From positions 36,693 through 100,692 of the forward strand of contig WSLY01000007.1 in NCBI GenBank assembly GCA_013316825.1: a stretch of 64,000 bases of DNA. Reading direction: 5' to 3'. Origin of the DNA: Lachnospiraceae bacterium (GTDB taxonomy: Bacteria; Bacillota; Clostridia; Lachnospirales; Lachnospiraceae). A model generated the notes under the pieces. The model did no database searches. It was given only the letters and a program-made list of their open reading frames with translations, and was not told the DNA's origin. Below, piece after piece: positions 35,374 to 43,816 of the stretch. Every line of letters begins with the position of its first letter. Positions within the stretch are counted from its first letter, which is position 1. Made by a program: the position numbers and the translations under genes.

Positions 35374-35937
35374 ATGAAAAAGAAATTGACCGCATTATTA
35401 TTAGTTGCAGTATGTAGTCTGTCTCTTGCAGGCTGTAAAGACAAGACCGATATGTCTGCTGCTGCGCGCGGACTGAAAGAAGAAAGCATCGTTTATATTG
35501 ATGACGGCGCCGTAGCGCTTGCAGGTTCCATACAAAGCGCAGAAATGACGGAAGCAGAGGCAGCAAGAGCAGAAGAGCTTCGTGCGATTGCAACGGCAGC
35601 TTTGGATTTGGCGAATGCACAAAGAGAAGCGGCAGGGCTTTCGGCACTTAGTTGGAGTACGGATTTGGAGAGCTGTGCACAAATTAGGGCAATTGAAATT
35701 GTCAGCACTTTTTCTCACACGAGACCAAACGGAAGCGACTGGTACACCGTCAACAGTGATTTGCTGTGGGGTGAGAATCTGGCAAAGGGTTATAAGACGG
35801 CAGAAAGTCTTGTAGAAGCATGGATGGCTTCTCCCACACATGCAGCCAATATTTTGGATAGCAGCTATACAACTTGTGGCATAGCAGTATATGAAGTGGA
35901 CGGCAAATTGTATTTTGCACAGGAATTTGGTTATTAA
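35374..35937 (+). CDS. CAP (SCP/PR-1) domain lipoprotein
   Basis: A 187-residue exported protein. The signal peptide ends in a lipobox, LAGC near residue 20. Residues about 60-187 form a CAP domain: NAQREAAGLSALSW, RAIEIVSTFSHTRPNG with the cavity His, GENLAKGY, and SPTHAANIL with the second His. Bacterial CAP proteins are common surface proteins in Firmicutes, with no agreed activity. GGAGAT lies before ATG 35374. It follows the sortase and its substrate within 41 bases on the same strand and ends in a strong terminator, so the three form a surface-protein operon. Confidence 0.88.
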   Translation: MKKKLTALLLVAVCSLSLAGCKDKTDMSAAARGLKEESIVYIDDGAVALAGSIQSAEMTEAEAARAEELRAIATAALDLANAQREAAGLSALSWSTDLESCAQIRAIEIVSTFSHTRPNGSDWYTVNSDLLWGENLAKGYKTAESLVEAWMASPTHAANILDSSYTTCGIAVYEVDGKLYFAQEFGY

Positions 35938-35968
35938 AAGTAGTATATAGTCAGTAAAGTAGCAGAAG

Positions 35969-35999
35969 GGCTTTGGCTGTAGCAGCCAAAGCCTTTTTT
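35969..35999 (+). terminator. Terminator of the sortase/surface-protein cluster
   Basis: An 11-bp perfect stem GGCTTTGGCTG (35969-35979) with CAGCCAAAGCC (35983-35993), 3-base loop, then six T. The rest of the gap to 36232 shows no gene. Confidence 0.92.
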
Positions 36000-36232
36000 A
36001 TCTATAGAAGATGGTTGATTTGTCAGTCTCGCATTGTGCATGTTCTATATTCCATAAGCAGACTAAAAAAACGCCGGACTTATGCCGTTCTTTGGCAGCT
36101 TGCGTATCACTGTATTTTTTATCAAACGAAAGCGGGTATGTGGTGGAATATACAACATGTACAATGACAACTGTATAATCACTATGTTTCGCAACCACCT
36201 AAAGCATCTTATGACAGAAGGAGACGAAGAAA

Positions 36233-37408
36233 ATGTTTCATTACCGTGAAATTATGGAGAATATTATAGAGGAAGGGATTGCAAAAGGAAATATTGTGGG
36301 TGCCAATCTGCTTTTTATGCAGCATGGCAGGGAGCTTCATTTTTCCAGTCAGGGATATGCGGACAGGGAAGCAGGAGTGCCCATGAGCAGGGATACGATT
36401 TTTAGAATGTTTTCTATGACAAAACCGATTACGGCAGTGGCGGTGCTAATGCTTGCAGAACGCGGGAAGCTGGACTTATGGGACAGAGTGTCTATGTATA
36501 TTCCGGAATTTGCACATATGAAGGTGATGGAGGAGAATGGCAGTCTGTGCTGTGCAAAGAGGGAGATAAACATTTGGGATTTGCTGACTATGACATCGGG
36601 CATTACCTATCCCGACATGGGCTGTGAACCCGGGAGGAGGATGGATGCGCTGTTTCAGGAAATTAAGGAGGAACTGGAGGCAGGGCATCCGACAGATACG
36701 ATGATGTACTGCCGGAGAATAGCCGGTATCCCGCTTTGCTTTCACCCGGGAGAAAAATGGCGTTATGGGCTTTCGGCTGATATATTGGGAGGTATTGTGG
36801 AGGTAGTAAGCGGTAAAAAGTTTGGACAGTATCTGCAGGAAGAAATTTTTACACCGCTGCAGATGGAAGACACGGGGTTCTTTGTGCCGAAAGAGAAATG
36901 GCATCGTTTTGCGGCAAATTACAGATGGAGTGAGGAAACCAAACGGCTTGAGCCCTTTAGACAGAACCATTTAGGTCTGGAGGGATATCGGGAAGATGTT
37001 ACTTACGAATCCGGTGGAGCGGGGCTGGTTTCCACCATAGATGATTACAGTCATTTTGCACAGATGCTTTTAAACGGCGGCAAGTATAACGGTGAAAAAC
37101 TTTTGGGAAGAAAAACGATTGCGCTGATGACAACGAATCACTTAAATGCAGCGCAGGCTGTAGATTTTAACTGGGACAGTCTCTGGGGACATGGTTATGG
37201 CTGCCTGACGCGGGTATTGCAAAACCCCGGAGAGGCAGGCAGCAATGCAAGTGTGGGTGAATTCGGCTGGGATGGCTGGACGGGCAACTATATTACCATG
37301 GACCCGTCTGAAGAAATGACATTGCTCTATTTTATCCAAAAATGCGATGCAGGAACAACGCCGGAAATTCGCCGTTTGCGTATGACGGCTTATGCCGCTT
37401 TGGACTAA
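36233..37408 (+). CDS. Beta-lactamase-family serine hydrolase
   Basis: A 391-residue cytosolic-looking protein (no signal peptide) of the class C beta-lactamase/transpeptidase-like family, including family VIII esterases. The nucleophile Ser and base Lys are in FSMTKPI near residues 60-63; the Tyr motif is WRYGLSAD near 178. The third motif region is GWDGWTGNYI near 345. Absence of a signal peptide and the YGLS rather than YxN form argue for an esterase or amidase role rather than antibiotic hydrolysis. It is monocistronic, with AGAAGGAGAC upstream of ATG 36233. Confidence 0.86.
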   Translation: MFHYREIMENIIEEGIAKGNIVGANLLFMQHGRELHFSSQGYADREAGVPMSRDTIFRMFSMTKPITAVAVLMLAERGKLDLWDRVSMYIPEFAHMKVMEENGSLCCAKREINIWDLLTMTSGITYPDMGCEPGRRMDALFQEIKEELEAGHPTDTMMYCRRIAGIPLCFHPGEKWRYGLSADILGGIVEVVSGKKFGQYLQEEIFTPLQMEDTGFFVPKEKWHRFAANYRWSEETKRLEPFRQNHLGLEGYREDVTYESGGAGLVSTIDDYSHFAQMLLNGGKYNGEKLLGRKTIALMTTNHLNAAQAVDFNWDSLWGHGYGCLTRVLQNPGEAGSNASVGEFGWDGWTGNYITMDPSEEMTLLYFIQKCDAGTTPEIRRLRMTAYAALD

Positions 37409-37444
37409 TCGATATCGCGCACATGGCGCATATGTCCCTCTCAG

Positions 37445-37558
37445 TTAATCTTCTATATCTTCGTTTGCTGCGATTGCGGAAACAACGCTGGATATAACAG
37501 AAACGATAACGGCAAAAACAATAATCAGCAGGCCGCCGCCCAATAACAAAAGTTCCAT
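37445..37558 (-). CDS. 37-residue single-span membrane protein
   Basis: A very short gene. ATG at 37558 has GGAAGGAG 7 bases upstream on the minus strand, and there is a promoter at 37594-37622. The product has a hydrophobic helix from residue 2 to about 30 (MELLLLGGGLLIIVFAVIV at the start) and an acidic tail ending NEDIED. It resembles small OadG-related subunits of decarboxylase or transporter complexes found in Clostridia, which is a weak match by eye; no other subunit is nearby. Ribosome site, promoter and amphipathic design all support a real gene. Confidence 0.65.
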   Translation of the reverse strand: MELLLLGGGLLIIVFAVIVSVISSVVSAIAANEDIED

Positions 37559-37593
37559 AATGATGCTCCTTCCAAAATGCGTTTACTAAAGTA

Positions 37594-37622
37594 ATTATAG
37601 CCTGTTTGCACAAAAACTACAA
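37594..37622 (-). promoter_or_regulatory. Promoter of the 37-residue protein gene
   Basis: On the minus strand: TTGTAG (37622-37617), 17-base spacer, TATAAT (37599-37594), 36 bases before the start codon. Confidence 0.6.
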
Positions 37623-37811
37623 TAAAAAATTGAAAAATATTCACCAAGAATTACAAATTTTTTGTATAAACGGTAGAAAGAATAGGAAAGAAGAGTTATA
37701 ATAGAAAGTAAGAAACAGTTCCGGTCACAGGAGATAAGAACGAGCAGAGAAACGCACGAGGAACTATTTTGGGGAGCAGGGTTTGTAAAAATGTTTTGAG
37801 TGGTGATTGGT

Positions 37812-39179
37812 ATGGAAGAGAAAAGTTATGTACTGAATCAAGAAATTTCACCGCAGATGACAGATGACGCAAAGATGGAATTGTATCTCTATTCTCTGCG
37901 CAAGATGGCAGAAAACAATTTAGAGAGTAACCGCGCTTTTATGACGGGGCTCTACAATCTGCGTGCTTTTCAGTATAAAGCGGCAGAAGAAATGCTTGAA
38001 AATCCGGAGCTTCGCTTTGCCCTGATTGTGATGGACATTGCGAATTTCAAGTCGGTAAACGAATTTTGCGGGCGTACAATGGGGGACGAGCTTTTAAAAT
38101 GTATTGCAGGGGCATTTAAGGAGCATAGCGGCGAGCATGTGGTGCTTTCCCATTTTAGGGCGGATATTTTTGCTATGCTGACGCCTTTTCAGAAGGACAG
38201 CGATTTGATAGAAAAGATTAAGCGGATAGAGCAGCGGATAGAGGCGTTTCAAATCCCCTGCAAGGTGCTTCCTTCCTTTGGAATCTGCGTGGCGACGGAC
38301 AGCAAAATGCCTGTGAGTCTGATGCGGGATTATGCAACTATGGCAATGAAAACTATTAAAGGCAAATTTTATGCGGATTATGCCTTTTTTAGTGACGAGA
38401 TGCGGCAGACCATGCTGATGGAAAAACAAATAGAAAATGATATGGTCGAAGCGCTTAAGACGGGGCAGTTCAGGCTTTTTATCCAGCCCAAGGTCAATAT
38501 GAAAAGCGGTGAGATTATTGGCGGCGAGGCTCTTGTCAGATGGCATCATCCCGTCAATGGCATCATTGGGCCGGGGCAGTTTATTCCGGTGTTGGAAAAA
38601 AACGGTTTTATTATCAATGTTGATATTCATGTATGGAACGAAGTATTCCGGTTTATAGGGAACAGGCTGCAGGAAGGAAAAAAGGTCGTCCCTATTTCTA
38701 TCAATATTTCCCGTCTGCATGTATATGACAGCTCTTTCAGGGAAAATCTTGTGAAAATGAAGGAAGAATATCACGTGCCTCCAAAGCTGGTGCCGTTGGA
38801 GCTGACAGAAAGCGGTTTTTTGGAAGCGGCAGAAGTGATGTATGAAAACTTAAAGTATTTGAAGACGCAGGGTTTTACGCTGTCCATGGACGATTTTGGC
38901 ACAGGATACTCTACCATGACTATGCTGAAAAACCAGCCTGTAGATGAGATAAAGATTGACAAGGGTTTTATGGATGATATACAAAATGACAGGAGCAGAA
39001 TTGTCGTTAAAAATACAATTCATATGCTGAAAGAGCTTGACATGGACGTGATTGTAGAAGGTGTGGAGGATAAGGAACAGCAGGACTTTTTGATAGAATG
39101 CGGCTGTAGAAAAGCACAGGGCTTTTACTATTACAGACCGATGCCTGTGGAAGAATTTGAAGCGATTCTGGACGGCTGA
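37812..39179 (+). CDS. Cyclic di-GMP phosphodiesterase (degenerate GGDEF plus EAL)
   Basis: A 455-residue cytosolic protein. Residues about 30-195 are a GGDEF fold whose signature is lost (RADIF in place of GGDEF), so no cyclase activity is expected. The EAL domain (about 205-455) keeps all catalytic marks: EALVRW, Asn in SINIS, Glu in ELTESG, DDFGTGYS, Lys in KIDKGF, Glu in VEGVE and the final QGFYYYRP. It should hydrolyse c-di-GMP to pGpG. No membrane segment or sensor domain is seen. The start is taken at ATG 37812; GTG 37800 is possible. The deacetylase gene follows after 57 bases. Confidence 0.9.
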   Translation: MEEKSYVLNQEISPQMTDDAKMELYLYSLRKMAENNLESNRAFMTGLYNLRAFQYKAAEEMLENPELRFALIVMDIANFKSVNEFCGRTMGDELLKCIAGAFKEHSGEHVVLSHFRADIFAMLTPFQKDSDLIEKIKRIEQRIEAFQIPCKVLPSFGICVATDSKMPVSLMRDYATMAMKTIKGKFYADYAFFSDEMRQTMLMEKQIENDMVEALKTGQFRLFIQPKVNMKSGEIIGGEALVRWHHPVNGIIGPGQFIPVLEKNGFIINVDIHVWNEVFRFIGNRLQEGKKVVPISINISRLHVYDSSFRENLVKMKEEYHVPPKLVPLELTESGFLEAAEVMYENLKYLKTQGFTLSMDDFGTGYSTMTMLKNQPVDEIKIDKGFMDDIQNDRSRIVVKNTIHMLKELDMDVIVEGVEDKEQQDFLIECGCRKAQGFYYYRPMPVEEFEAILDG

Positions 39180-39236
39180 AGCGGCATATTTGGACATTTG
39201 CGGGCATATGGTGATAAAAAAGCGCAGGTGCCGTTT

Positions 39237-40091
39237 ATGAAACAGCAGATTGATAAGGCATTGGACCACTTGATATTCATACATAAAATCGAGACAGACA
39301 AAAGGAAAATTTCAGGTTCGATAAATGGAAAAGCTATCGGACTTGGAATTTTTTTATTTAGCATATTACTGGCATGGGGAGGACTTCTTTACCGCTATCC
39401 GGTGAGGATTTTGACAAGCGCGAACGTGGGAGACAGGAAACTGCCTATTTACAGCGTGGAAACGGGAGAGCCAAAGCTTGCACTGACTTTTGAGACCGCA
39501 TGGGGAAATAGTGATATCATGGAAATTTTGAGGATTCTGCAGGAGCAGGAGGTGCATGTTACGTTCTTTGTGACCGGAGAGTGGGTGGAGGCATATCCGG
39601 AGGAGACAAAGGCAATTCTGGCGGCGGGTCATGACTTGGGAAACCATAGTGAAAGCCACTTGTATATGAGCAGGCTGACGGATTCGGAAAAAGAAGAGGA
39701 AATTCAGTGTGTACATGATAAGGTAAAGGCGCTGACCGGATATGAAATGTTTCTGTTCAGGGCGCCCCATAGCGATTATGACGACGCGGTTATGGAAATA
39801 GCAAAAGACTGCGGTTATTATGTGATAGAGTGGAATGTGGACAGCAAGGATTGGAAAGATTACGGCACAGAAACGATTGTCAGTACCGTCATGGAGGACA
39901 GACATTTGGGAAACGGCAGCATTCTTCTTTTGCATTGCGGGACACGATTTACTGCTTCGGCGCTGGAAATGCTGATTGTAGAGCTGAAAGAAAAAGATTT
40001 TTCGATAGTTCCGGTTTCAGAATTGATTTATTGGGAAAACTATTATATAAATCCGGATGGCAGACAGGTATCAAGAGTAGAGAATCCGTAA
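39237..40091 (+). CDS. Membrane-anchored polysaccharide deacetylase-like protein
   Basis: A 284-residue NodB-fold protein with an N-terminal membrane anchor (near 34-52) and an extracellular catalytic domain. Motifs: TFETAWG (motif 1), NHSESH with the two metal-binding His (motif 2), RAPHSDYDD (motif 3), NVDSKDW (motif 4), ILLLHCG (motif 5). Motif 1 usually begins TFD; here the catalytic-base Asp is Glu. The TFxxAWG form is that of the clostridial and sporulation deacetylases (PdaA/PdaB-like), which act on peptidoglycan. The ribosome site before ATG 39237 is weak. A role in wall modification is inferred. Confidence 0.85.
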   Translation: MKQQIDKALDHLIFIHKIETDKRKISGSINGKAIGLGIFLFSILLAWGGLLYRYPVRILTSANVGDRKLPIYSVETGEPKLALTFETAWGNSDIMEILRILQEQEVHVTFFVTGEWVEAYPEETKAILAAGHDLGNHSESHLYMSRLTDSEKEEEIQCVHDKVKALTGYEMFLFRAPHSDYDDAVMEIAKDCGYYVIEWNVDSKDWKDYGTETIVSTVMEDRHLGNGSILLLHCGTRFTASALEMLIVELKEKDFSIVPVSELIYWENYYINPDGRQVSRVENP

Positions 40092-40160
40092 AAAATGCAC
40101 AATTTTTACAAAGAATCACTCGGCAAAGTTTACAAAATTTAAACTATATTCAAAAAAAGA

Positions 40161-40190
40161 CTGACATTTACACCTCGAGTTTGCTATTAT
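40161..40190 (+). promoter_or_regulatory. Promoter of the CarD-family gene
   Basis: CTGACA (40161-40166), 18-base spacer, TATTAT (40185-40190), 25 bases before the start codon. Confidence 0.55.
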
Positions 40191-40215
40191 TAATACATAA
40201 GGAGGAGCTGTCAGT

Positions 40216-40713
40216 ATGTTTGAAATAGGTGAATATGTGGTTTGCGGAAATAATGGTGTCTGTCTGATTCAGGAGATTACAACGCTGCGTATGAGCGGGG
40301 TGGATCAAAATCGAAAATATTATATATTAAAACCGGTCTATTCGGCAGGTTCGACCATATATGTACCTGTGGATGCCCTGCAGTCGTCTATGCGCCGGAT
40401 TCTTTCAAAGGAAGAGGCGACTGTGCTTCTTGATTCCATTCCGCAAGTGCAGGTGATGATAATAAAGGATGAGAAGACGGTGGAGGCACAATATCGGGAG
40501 TGTATGCAGTCAAACCGTTGTGATGAATTGGTGAAGCTTTTAAAGACGCTGGAAAACAGAAAAAAGAGCAGGCTGGAAAAAGGGCATAAAGTAACGGCAT
40601 TGGATAGTCGTTATTATAAAATGGCAGAGGACAATCTCTGTGGTGAGCTTGCCATTGTACTTGGCATAACCCGTACCGAAGCGGTTAAATTTCTTGCCGG
40701 CAAAATGGAATGA
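40216..40713 (+). CDS. CarD-family transcription regulator
   Basis: A 165-residue protein with an N-terminal CarD/TRCF-type RNA polymerase-interaction domain (MFEIGEYVVCGNNGVCLIQEI, then KYYILKPVYSAGSTIYVPVD) and a helical C-terminal domain (near 75-165). CarD proteins bind the RNA polymerase beta lobe and stabilise open promoters. AAGGAGG lies 9 bases before ATG 40216. The gene has its own promoter and is not in a clear operon. A short hairpin with a T-run at 40733-40749 (AAAGC/GCTTT) may terminate it. Confidence 0.9.
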   Translation: MFEIGEYVVCGNNGVCLIQEITTLRMSGVDQNRKYYILKPVYSAGSTIYVPVDALQSSMRRILSKEEATVLLDSIPQVQVMIIKDEKTVEAQYRECMQSNRCDELVKLLKTLENRKKSRLEKGHKVTALDSRYYKMAEDNLCGELAIVLGITRTEAVKFLAGKME

Positions 40714-40798
40714 CCTTTACCTAAAGCGCAGCTTTTTTTCTGCCGATATAGGTTAAGTAAAAGTGCACCGGCATCACAAAAAGCACAGGAGAAAAAAT

Positions 40799-41815
40799 GT
40801 GATAACCATTAGTCTTTGTATGATAGTAAAAAATGAAGAAAAGGTTTTGCAGCGCTGCCTTGACACGGTAGCGGATTTGGTGGAGGAGCTGGTAATTGTG
40901 GACACCGGCTCTACGGACAAAACCATGCAGCTTGCAGCTGCCTATCCCCATGTAAAGCTTTATGAATTTCCGTGGATTGACAATTTTGCTGCGGCAAGAA
41001 ATTTTGCTTTTTCTAAAGCGACGCAGGAGTACATATATTCCGCAGATGCGGATGAGGTATTGGATGAGACAAATAGAGAACGGTTTCGAGACCTAAAGGC
41101 GGCGCTGCTTCCGGAGGTGGAAATCGTGCAGATGAAATATGGAAACCAACTGCAGTTTGGAACGGTATACAACTATGATGAGGAATACAGGCCAAAGCTT
41201 TTTAAACGGCAGCGTTCTTTTGTGTGGGAGGGTGCCATACATGAAACCGTTTGTACAACGCCGGTTATTTATGACAGTGATATCGTTATTACCCATATGC
41301 CGCAGAGCTCCCATGCGGGGAGAGATTTTGCCGCATTTGAAAGGCTTGCGGAAAGAGGGGAGAGACTGTCAAAGCGGCTCCATAACATGTATGCAAAGGA
41401 GCTTTTTATTGCGGGATGCGACGAAGATTTTGTGCGGGCAGGCGCTTTTTTTGAACAATCGGCACAGGATACGGAAAGGGACGGCGAGGAAATAAAAGAA
41501 GCGTGTCTTTTAGCAGCCTCTGCTGCAAGGCGGAGGGGAGATGTCTGTCGGTTTTTCAAGTATGCGCTCAAAGTGATTGCGGATGAAGGCTGCTCGGAAA
41601 TATGCTGTGAGCTTGGAGATTTTTATGCAGCCCGTCAGGATTATGAGGAAGCGGCAATTTGGTATTATAATGCCTGCTATGAGACGGAAGCACTGCTGAC
41701 GCTAAAAAGCAAGGGAGCAGAGACACTAAAAAAGCTGGCGGCATGTTATGAGAAGCTTGGGATGCCCGAGGTGGCAGAAAGCTATCGGGCAGAAATAGAA
41801 TTGGTAAAAGTGTAG
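40799..41815 (+). CDS. Family 2 glycosyltransferase with C-terminal TPR-like region
   Basis: A 338-residue cytosolic protein. The start is GTG 40799, preceded by AGGAG; it gives the standard opening ITISLCMIVKNEE. GT2 motifs are LVIVDTGSTDKT and the metal-binding DADE (SADADEVLD). The first 220 residues form the transferase; residues about 230-338 are helical, with a TPR-like pattern (YEEAAIWYYNACY, KKLAACYEKLGM). This architecture (SunS-like, GT2 plus TPR) is common in Clostridia for proteins that glycosylate peptides or surface proteins. The acceptor is unknown. Confidence 0.87.
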   Translation: MITISLCMIVKNEEKVLQRCLDTVADLVEELVIVDTGSTDKTMQLAAAYPHVKLYEFPWIDNFAAARNFAFSKATQEYIYSADADEVLDETNRERFRDLKAALLPEVEIVQMKYGNQLQFGTVYNYDEEYRPKLFKRQRSFVWEGAIHETVCTTPVIYDSDIVITHMPQSSHAGRDFAAFERLAERGERLSKRLHNMYAKELFIAGCDEDFVRAGAFFEQSAQDTERDGEEIKEACLLAASAARRRGDVCRFFKYALKVIADEGCSEICCELGDFYAARQDYEEAAIWYYNACYETEALLTLKSKGAETLKKLAACYEKLGMPEVAESYRAEIELVKV

Positions 41816-41919
41816 GAAAAACAGGGGATAAATCTTGTGCAAGGTATCCACTAGCCAAAAAAGAAAAAGCGTGTTAAGATAGCAATACACTACCTGTTGA
41901 GTTGAATGAAACGAGGAAA

Positions 41920-41940
41920 GGCAGAAAGAAAATTTCTGCC
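41920..41940. repeat. Short hairpin in the leader of the Cys/Pro-rich protein gene
   Basis: GGCAGAAA (41920-41927) with TTTCTGCC (41933-41940), 5-base loop. It lies 31 bases before the start codon and has no T-run, so it may act on the leader mRNA or be an operator. Confidence 0.4.
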
Positions 41941-41971
41941 TTAGTCATCATTTGATTCAGGAGGTTTTTTT

Positions 41972-43744
41972 ATGTACAAAATGGAACATGTTTTGTGGCG
42001 CGGTGTTTTGACGGTGATAACTGCCGCTGCCATGTTTGTATTGCTGTACCGTTATACCTGTGCGGAGGAGATAGCGGGTGAGGAAGTGTATTTTACGCAT
42101 ACGCACGCGGCAGGCTGCAAGACACTGCAGAGCGTAAGCTGTCCCAACAATCATGGTTTCTATTATCATACAAGCGATAGTGGAACCTTTCATTGTCAGA
42201 CCTGCGGGGCACAGACACATCATATTTTACAGATGGATGTGTACCGATGCAGTCAGACAGGGGATACCTGGCAGGAAAATGCTTATAACCAGTGTAGTGT
42301 ATGCGGAACGATAAAGACCCGCTGGGGCGGCTCTCCCGGACTGCATTACTATAATATTGAAAAGAACAACTGCGGGTTTTCGGAGGGAGAGCGTACCATA
42401 GGGATTCAGATTACCGCCAATGGAGCGTGGACAAATCAGGGAGTAGTCCTTACGGCAAAGCAGACCGTATGGAAAGACGATAAAGCGGGCGATATTGCCT
42501 TTGATTGGGCGGGAGGCAGTCTGCTGGCGGCGGAAAACGGCGTCTATACAGTCAACGCCAGAAATGGCGCAGGCGATTGTGTCACGGCGTCGATAACGGT
42601 AAGCTGTATCGACAGGACACAGCCGGTCATTTTGTCGGTGTCGGGAGATACGCAGAGCATGACTGCGAGCGGTATTTCTATTTTTGTTGCGGCATCGGAC
42701 AAAGAGAGCGGGCTTGCGGACACGCCGTATTCCTTTGACGGCGGTGCGACATGGACAGCGGAGGCCTCCTGCTGGCTGGAGAACGGGCGGGAAATTTCCT
42801 TGTGTGTCCGTGATAAAGCGGGCAATATAAGCGGCAAGAGCATAAAAAGAAGCGATTTTCCCTATCCGCCTCCTGCGCCTACACCCGCGCCGCAAGCGCC
42901 TGCGCCTACATTTGTGCCCACGCCTGCGCCGCAGTCCACACCGGTACCGTCTTTGTCCGATCCGAATGCGGATGGCAAAAGTCAGAATGGAAACGGACAG
43001 ACTGCCGGCGGACAGAAAGATAAAAACGGCGGGACATTTTCTGACAAGGGTAATGTAGCAGCCAAATCCCAAAGTGCGGGTACAAATGAAGTGGCGGAAG
43101 GCGGAAAAGCAGGAAGCGGAAGGGACATTGCAGAACAAGGAGCCCGTTATCGGGGCGGCTCTTTTCGCCAGATAAAACTGCAGCCGGCAATTTTGAAAGA
43201 AGGATTGGGGGAAGACTGCAGCGGAAGCGGCTTTCGCGTGGTACGAATGGATAAAGCGAAGGCGGCAGATATGCGGAAAGCAGGCGAGGAGGCAATGGCA
43301 GATTATATGCAGGCGGTTGTCTTGGGCGGAGGAGACAGGTATGCCCTGAAAAGCAGTCTGCCGGCAGCAGCCGCTAAAAGGTCCGTAATGGAGCAAGTTG
43401 TAAGCAGGATAAAGGAACATGCAGGGCTGGCGGCAGGCATAATATTGTTTTGCATTGGCTTGCTTTGGTGCTGCCGTGCGGTATGGCTCTACACGGCGGA
43501 GCTGTACTGCTATGATGCGGGAAATACATACCGACGGCTGGGAATCCTGCCGATTAAGAAAAGAAAAAAGGAACTGGAGCTTTATCTGCCTGATGACATG
43601 CTGGCAAAAACAGGAATCCCCAGATATCGTCTTGTGGTGAAAAGCGGGCTGATAAAGCGCTTCGGCAAAATGGATTTGGTGGTGTACAGCGATGCGTACA
43701 GTCTGCGGCGTCCACTGGAAGAATGTGTGGACTTTGTGCTTTAG
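41972..43744 (+). CDS. Cys- and Pro-rich membrane-anchored surface protein of unknown function
   Basis: A 590-residue protein. Signal peptide (near 8-30), then a Cys/His-rich region (near 40-135) with paired cysteines, including CQTCGAQTHH and CSVCGT, which look like zinc-ribbon knuckles. Two beta-sandwich (Ig-like) units follow (near 140-295). Then a Pro/Ala/Thr stalk (about 298-325), a Gly/Asn-rich stretch, and a membrane segment near 487-510. About 80 residues lie beyond it on the inner side. AGGAGG lies 8 bases before ATG 41972. I do not recognise a named family. The layout suggests a surface receptor or adhesin with a cytosolic tail rather than a sortase substrate. Confidence 0.75.
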   Translation: MYKMEHVLWRGVLTVITAAAMFVLLYRYTCAEEIAGEEVYFTHTHAAGCKTLQSVSCPNNHGFYYHTSDSGTFHCQTCGAQTHHILQMDVYRCSQTGDTWQENAYNQCSVCGTIKTRWGGSPGLHYYNIEKNNCGFSEGERTIGIQITANGAWTNQGVVLTAKQTVWKDDKAGDIAFDWAGGSLLAAENGVYTVNARNGAGDCVTASITVSCIDRTQPVILSVSGDTQSMTASGISIFVAASDKESGLADTPYSFDGGATWTAEASCWLENGREISLCVRDKAGNISGKSIKRSDFPYPPPAPTPAPQAPAPTFVPTPAPQSTPVPSLSDPNADGKSQNGNGQTAGGQKDKNGGTFSDKGNVAAKSQSAGTNEVAEGGKAGSGRDIAEQGARYRGGSFRQIKLQPAILKEGLGEDCSGSGFRVVRMDKAKAADMRKAGEEAMADYMQAVVLGGGDRYALKSSLPAAAAKRSVMEQVVSRIKEHAGLAAGIILFCIGLLWCCRAVWLYTAELYCYDAGNTYRRLGILPIKKRKKELELYLPDDMLAKTGIPRYRLVVKSGLIKRFGKMDLVVYSDAYSLRRPLEECVDFVL

Positions 43745-43816
43745 ACATGCTAAAATATACTTCGATATCATGAAAACATGCCGCATTGTATGGGCAGTAT
43801 ATAGATGGGAGAGAGT

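Noticed and set aside
35973..36167. Open frame of 64 codons after the CAP lipoprotein
   Set aside because: Its start lies inside the terminator hairpin and it has no ribosome site.
42227..43786. Open frame of 519 codons on the minus strand
   Set aside because: It is the antisense of the Cys/Pro-rich surface protein gene, has no ribosome site and encodes an Arg/His/Ser-rich sequence with no family resemblance.
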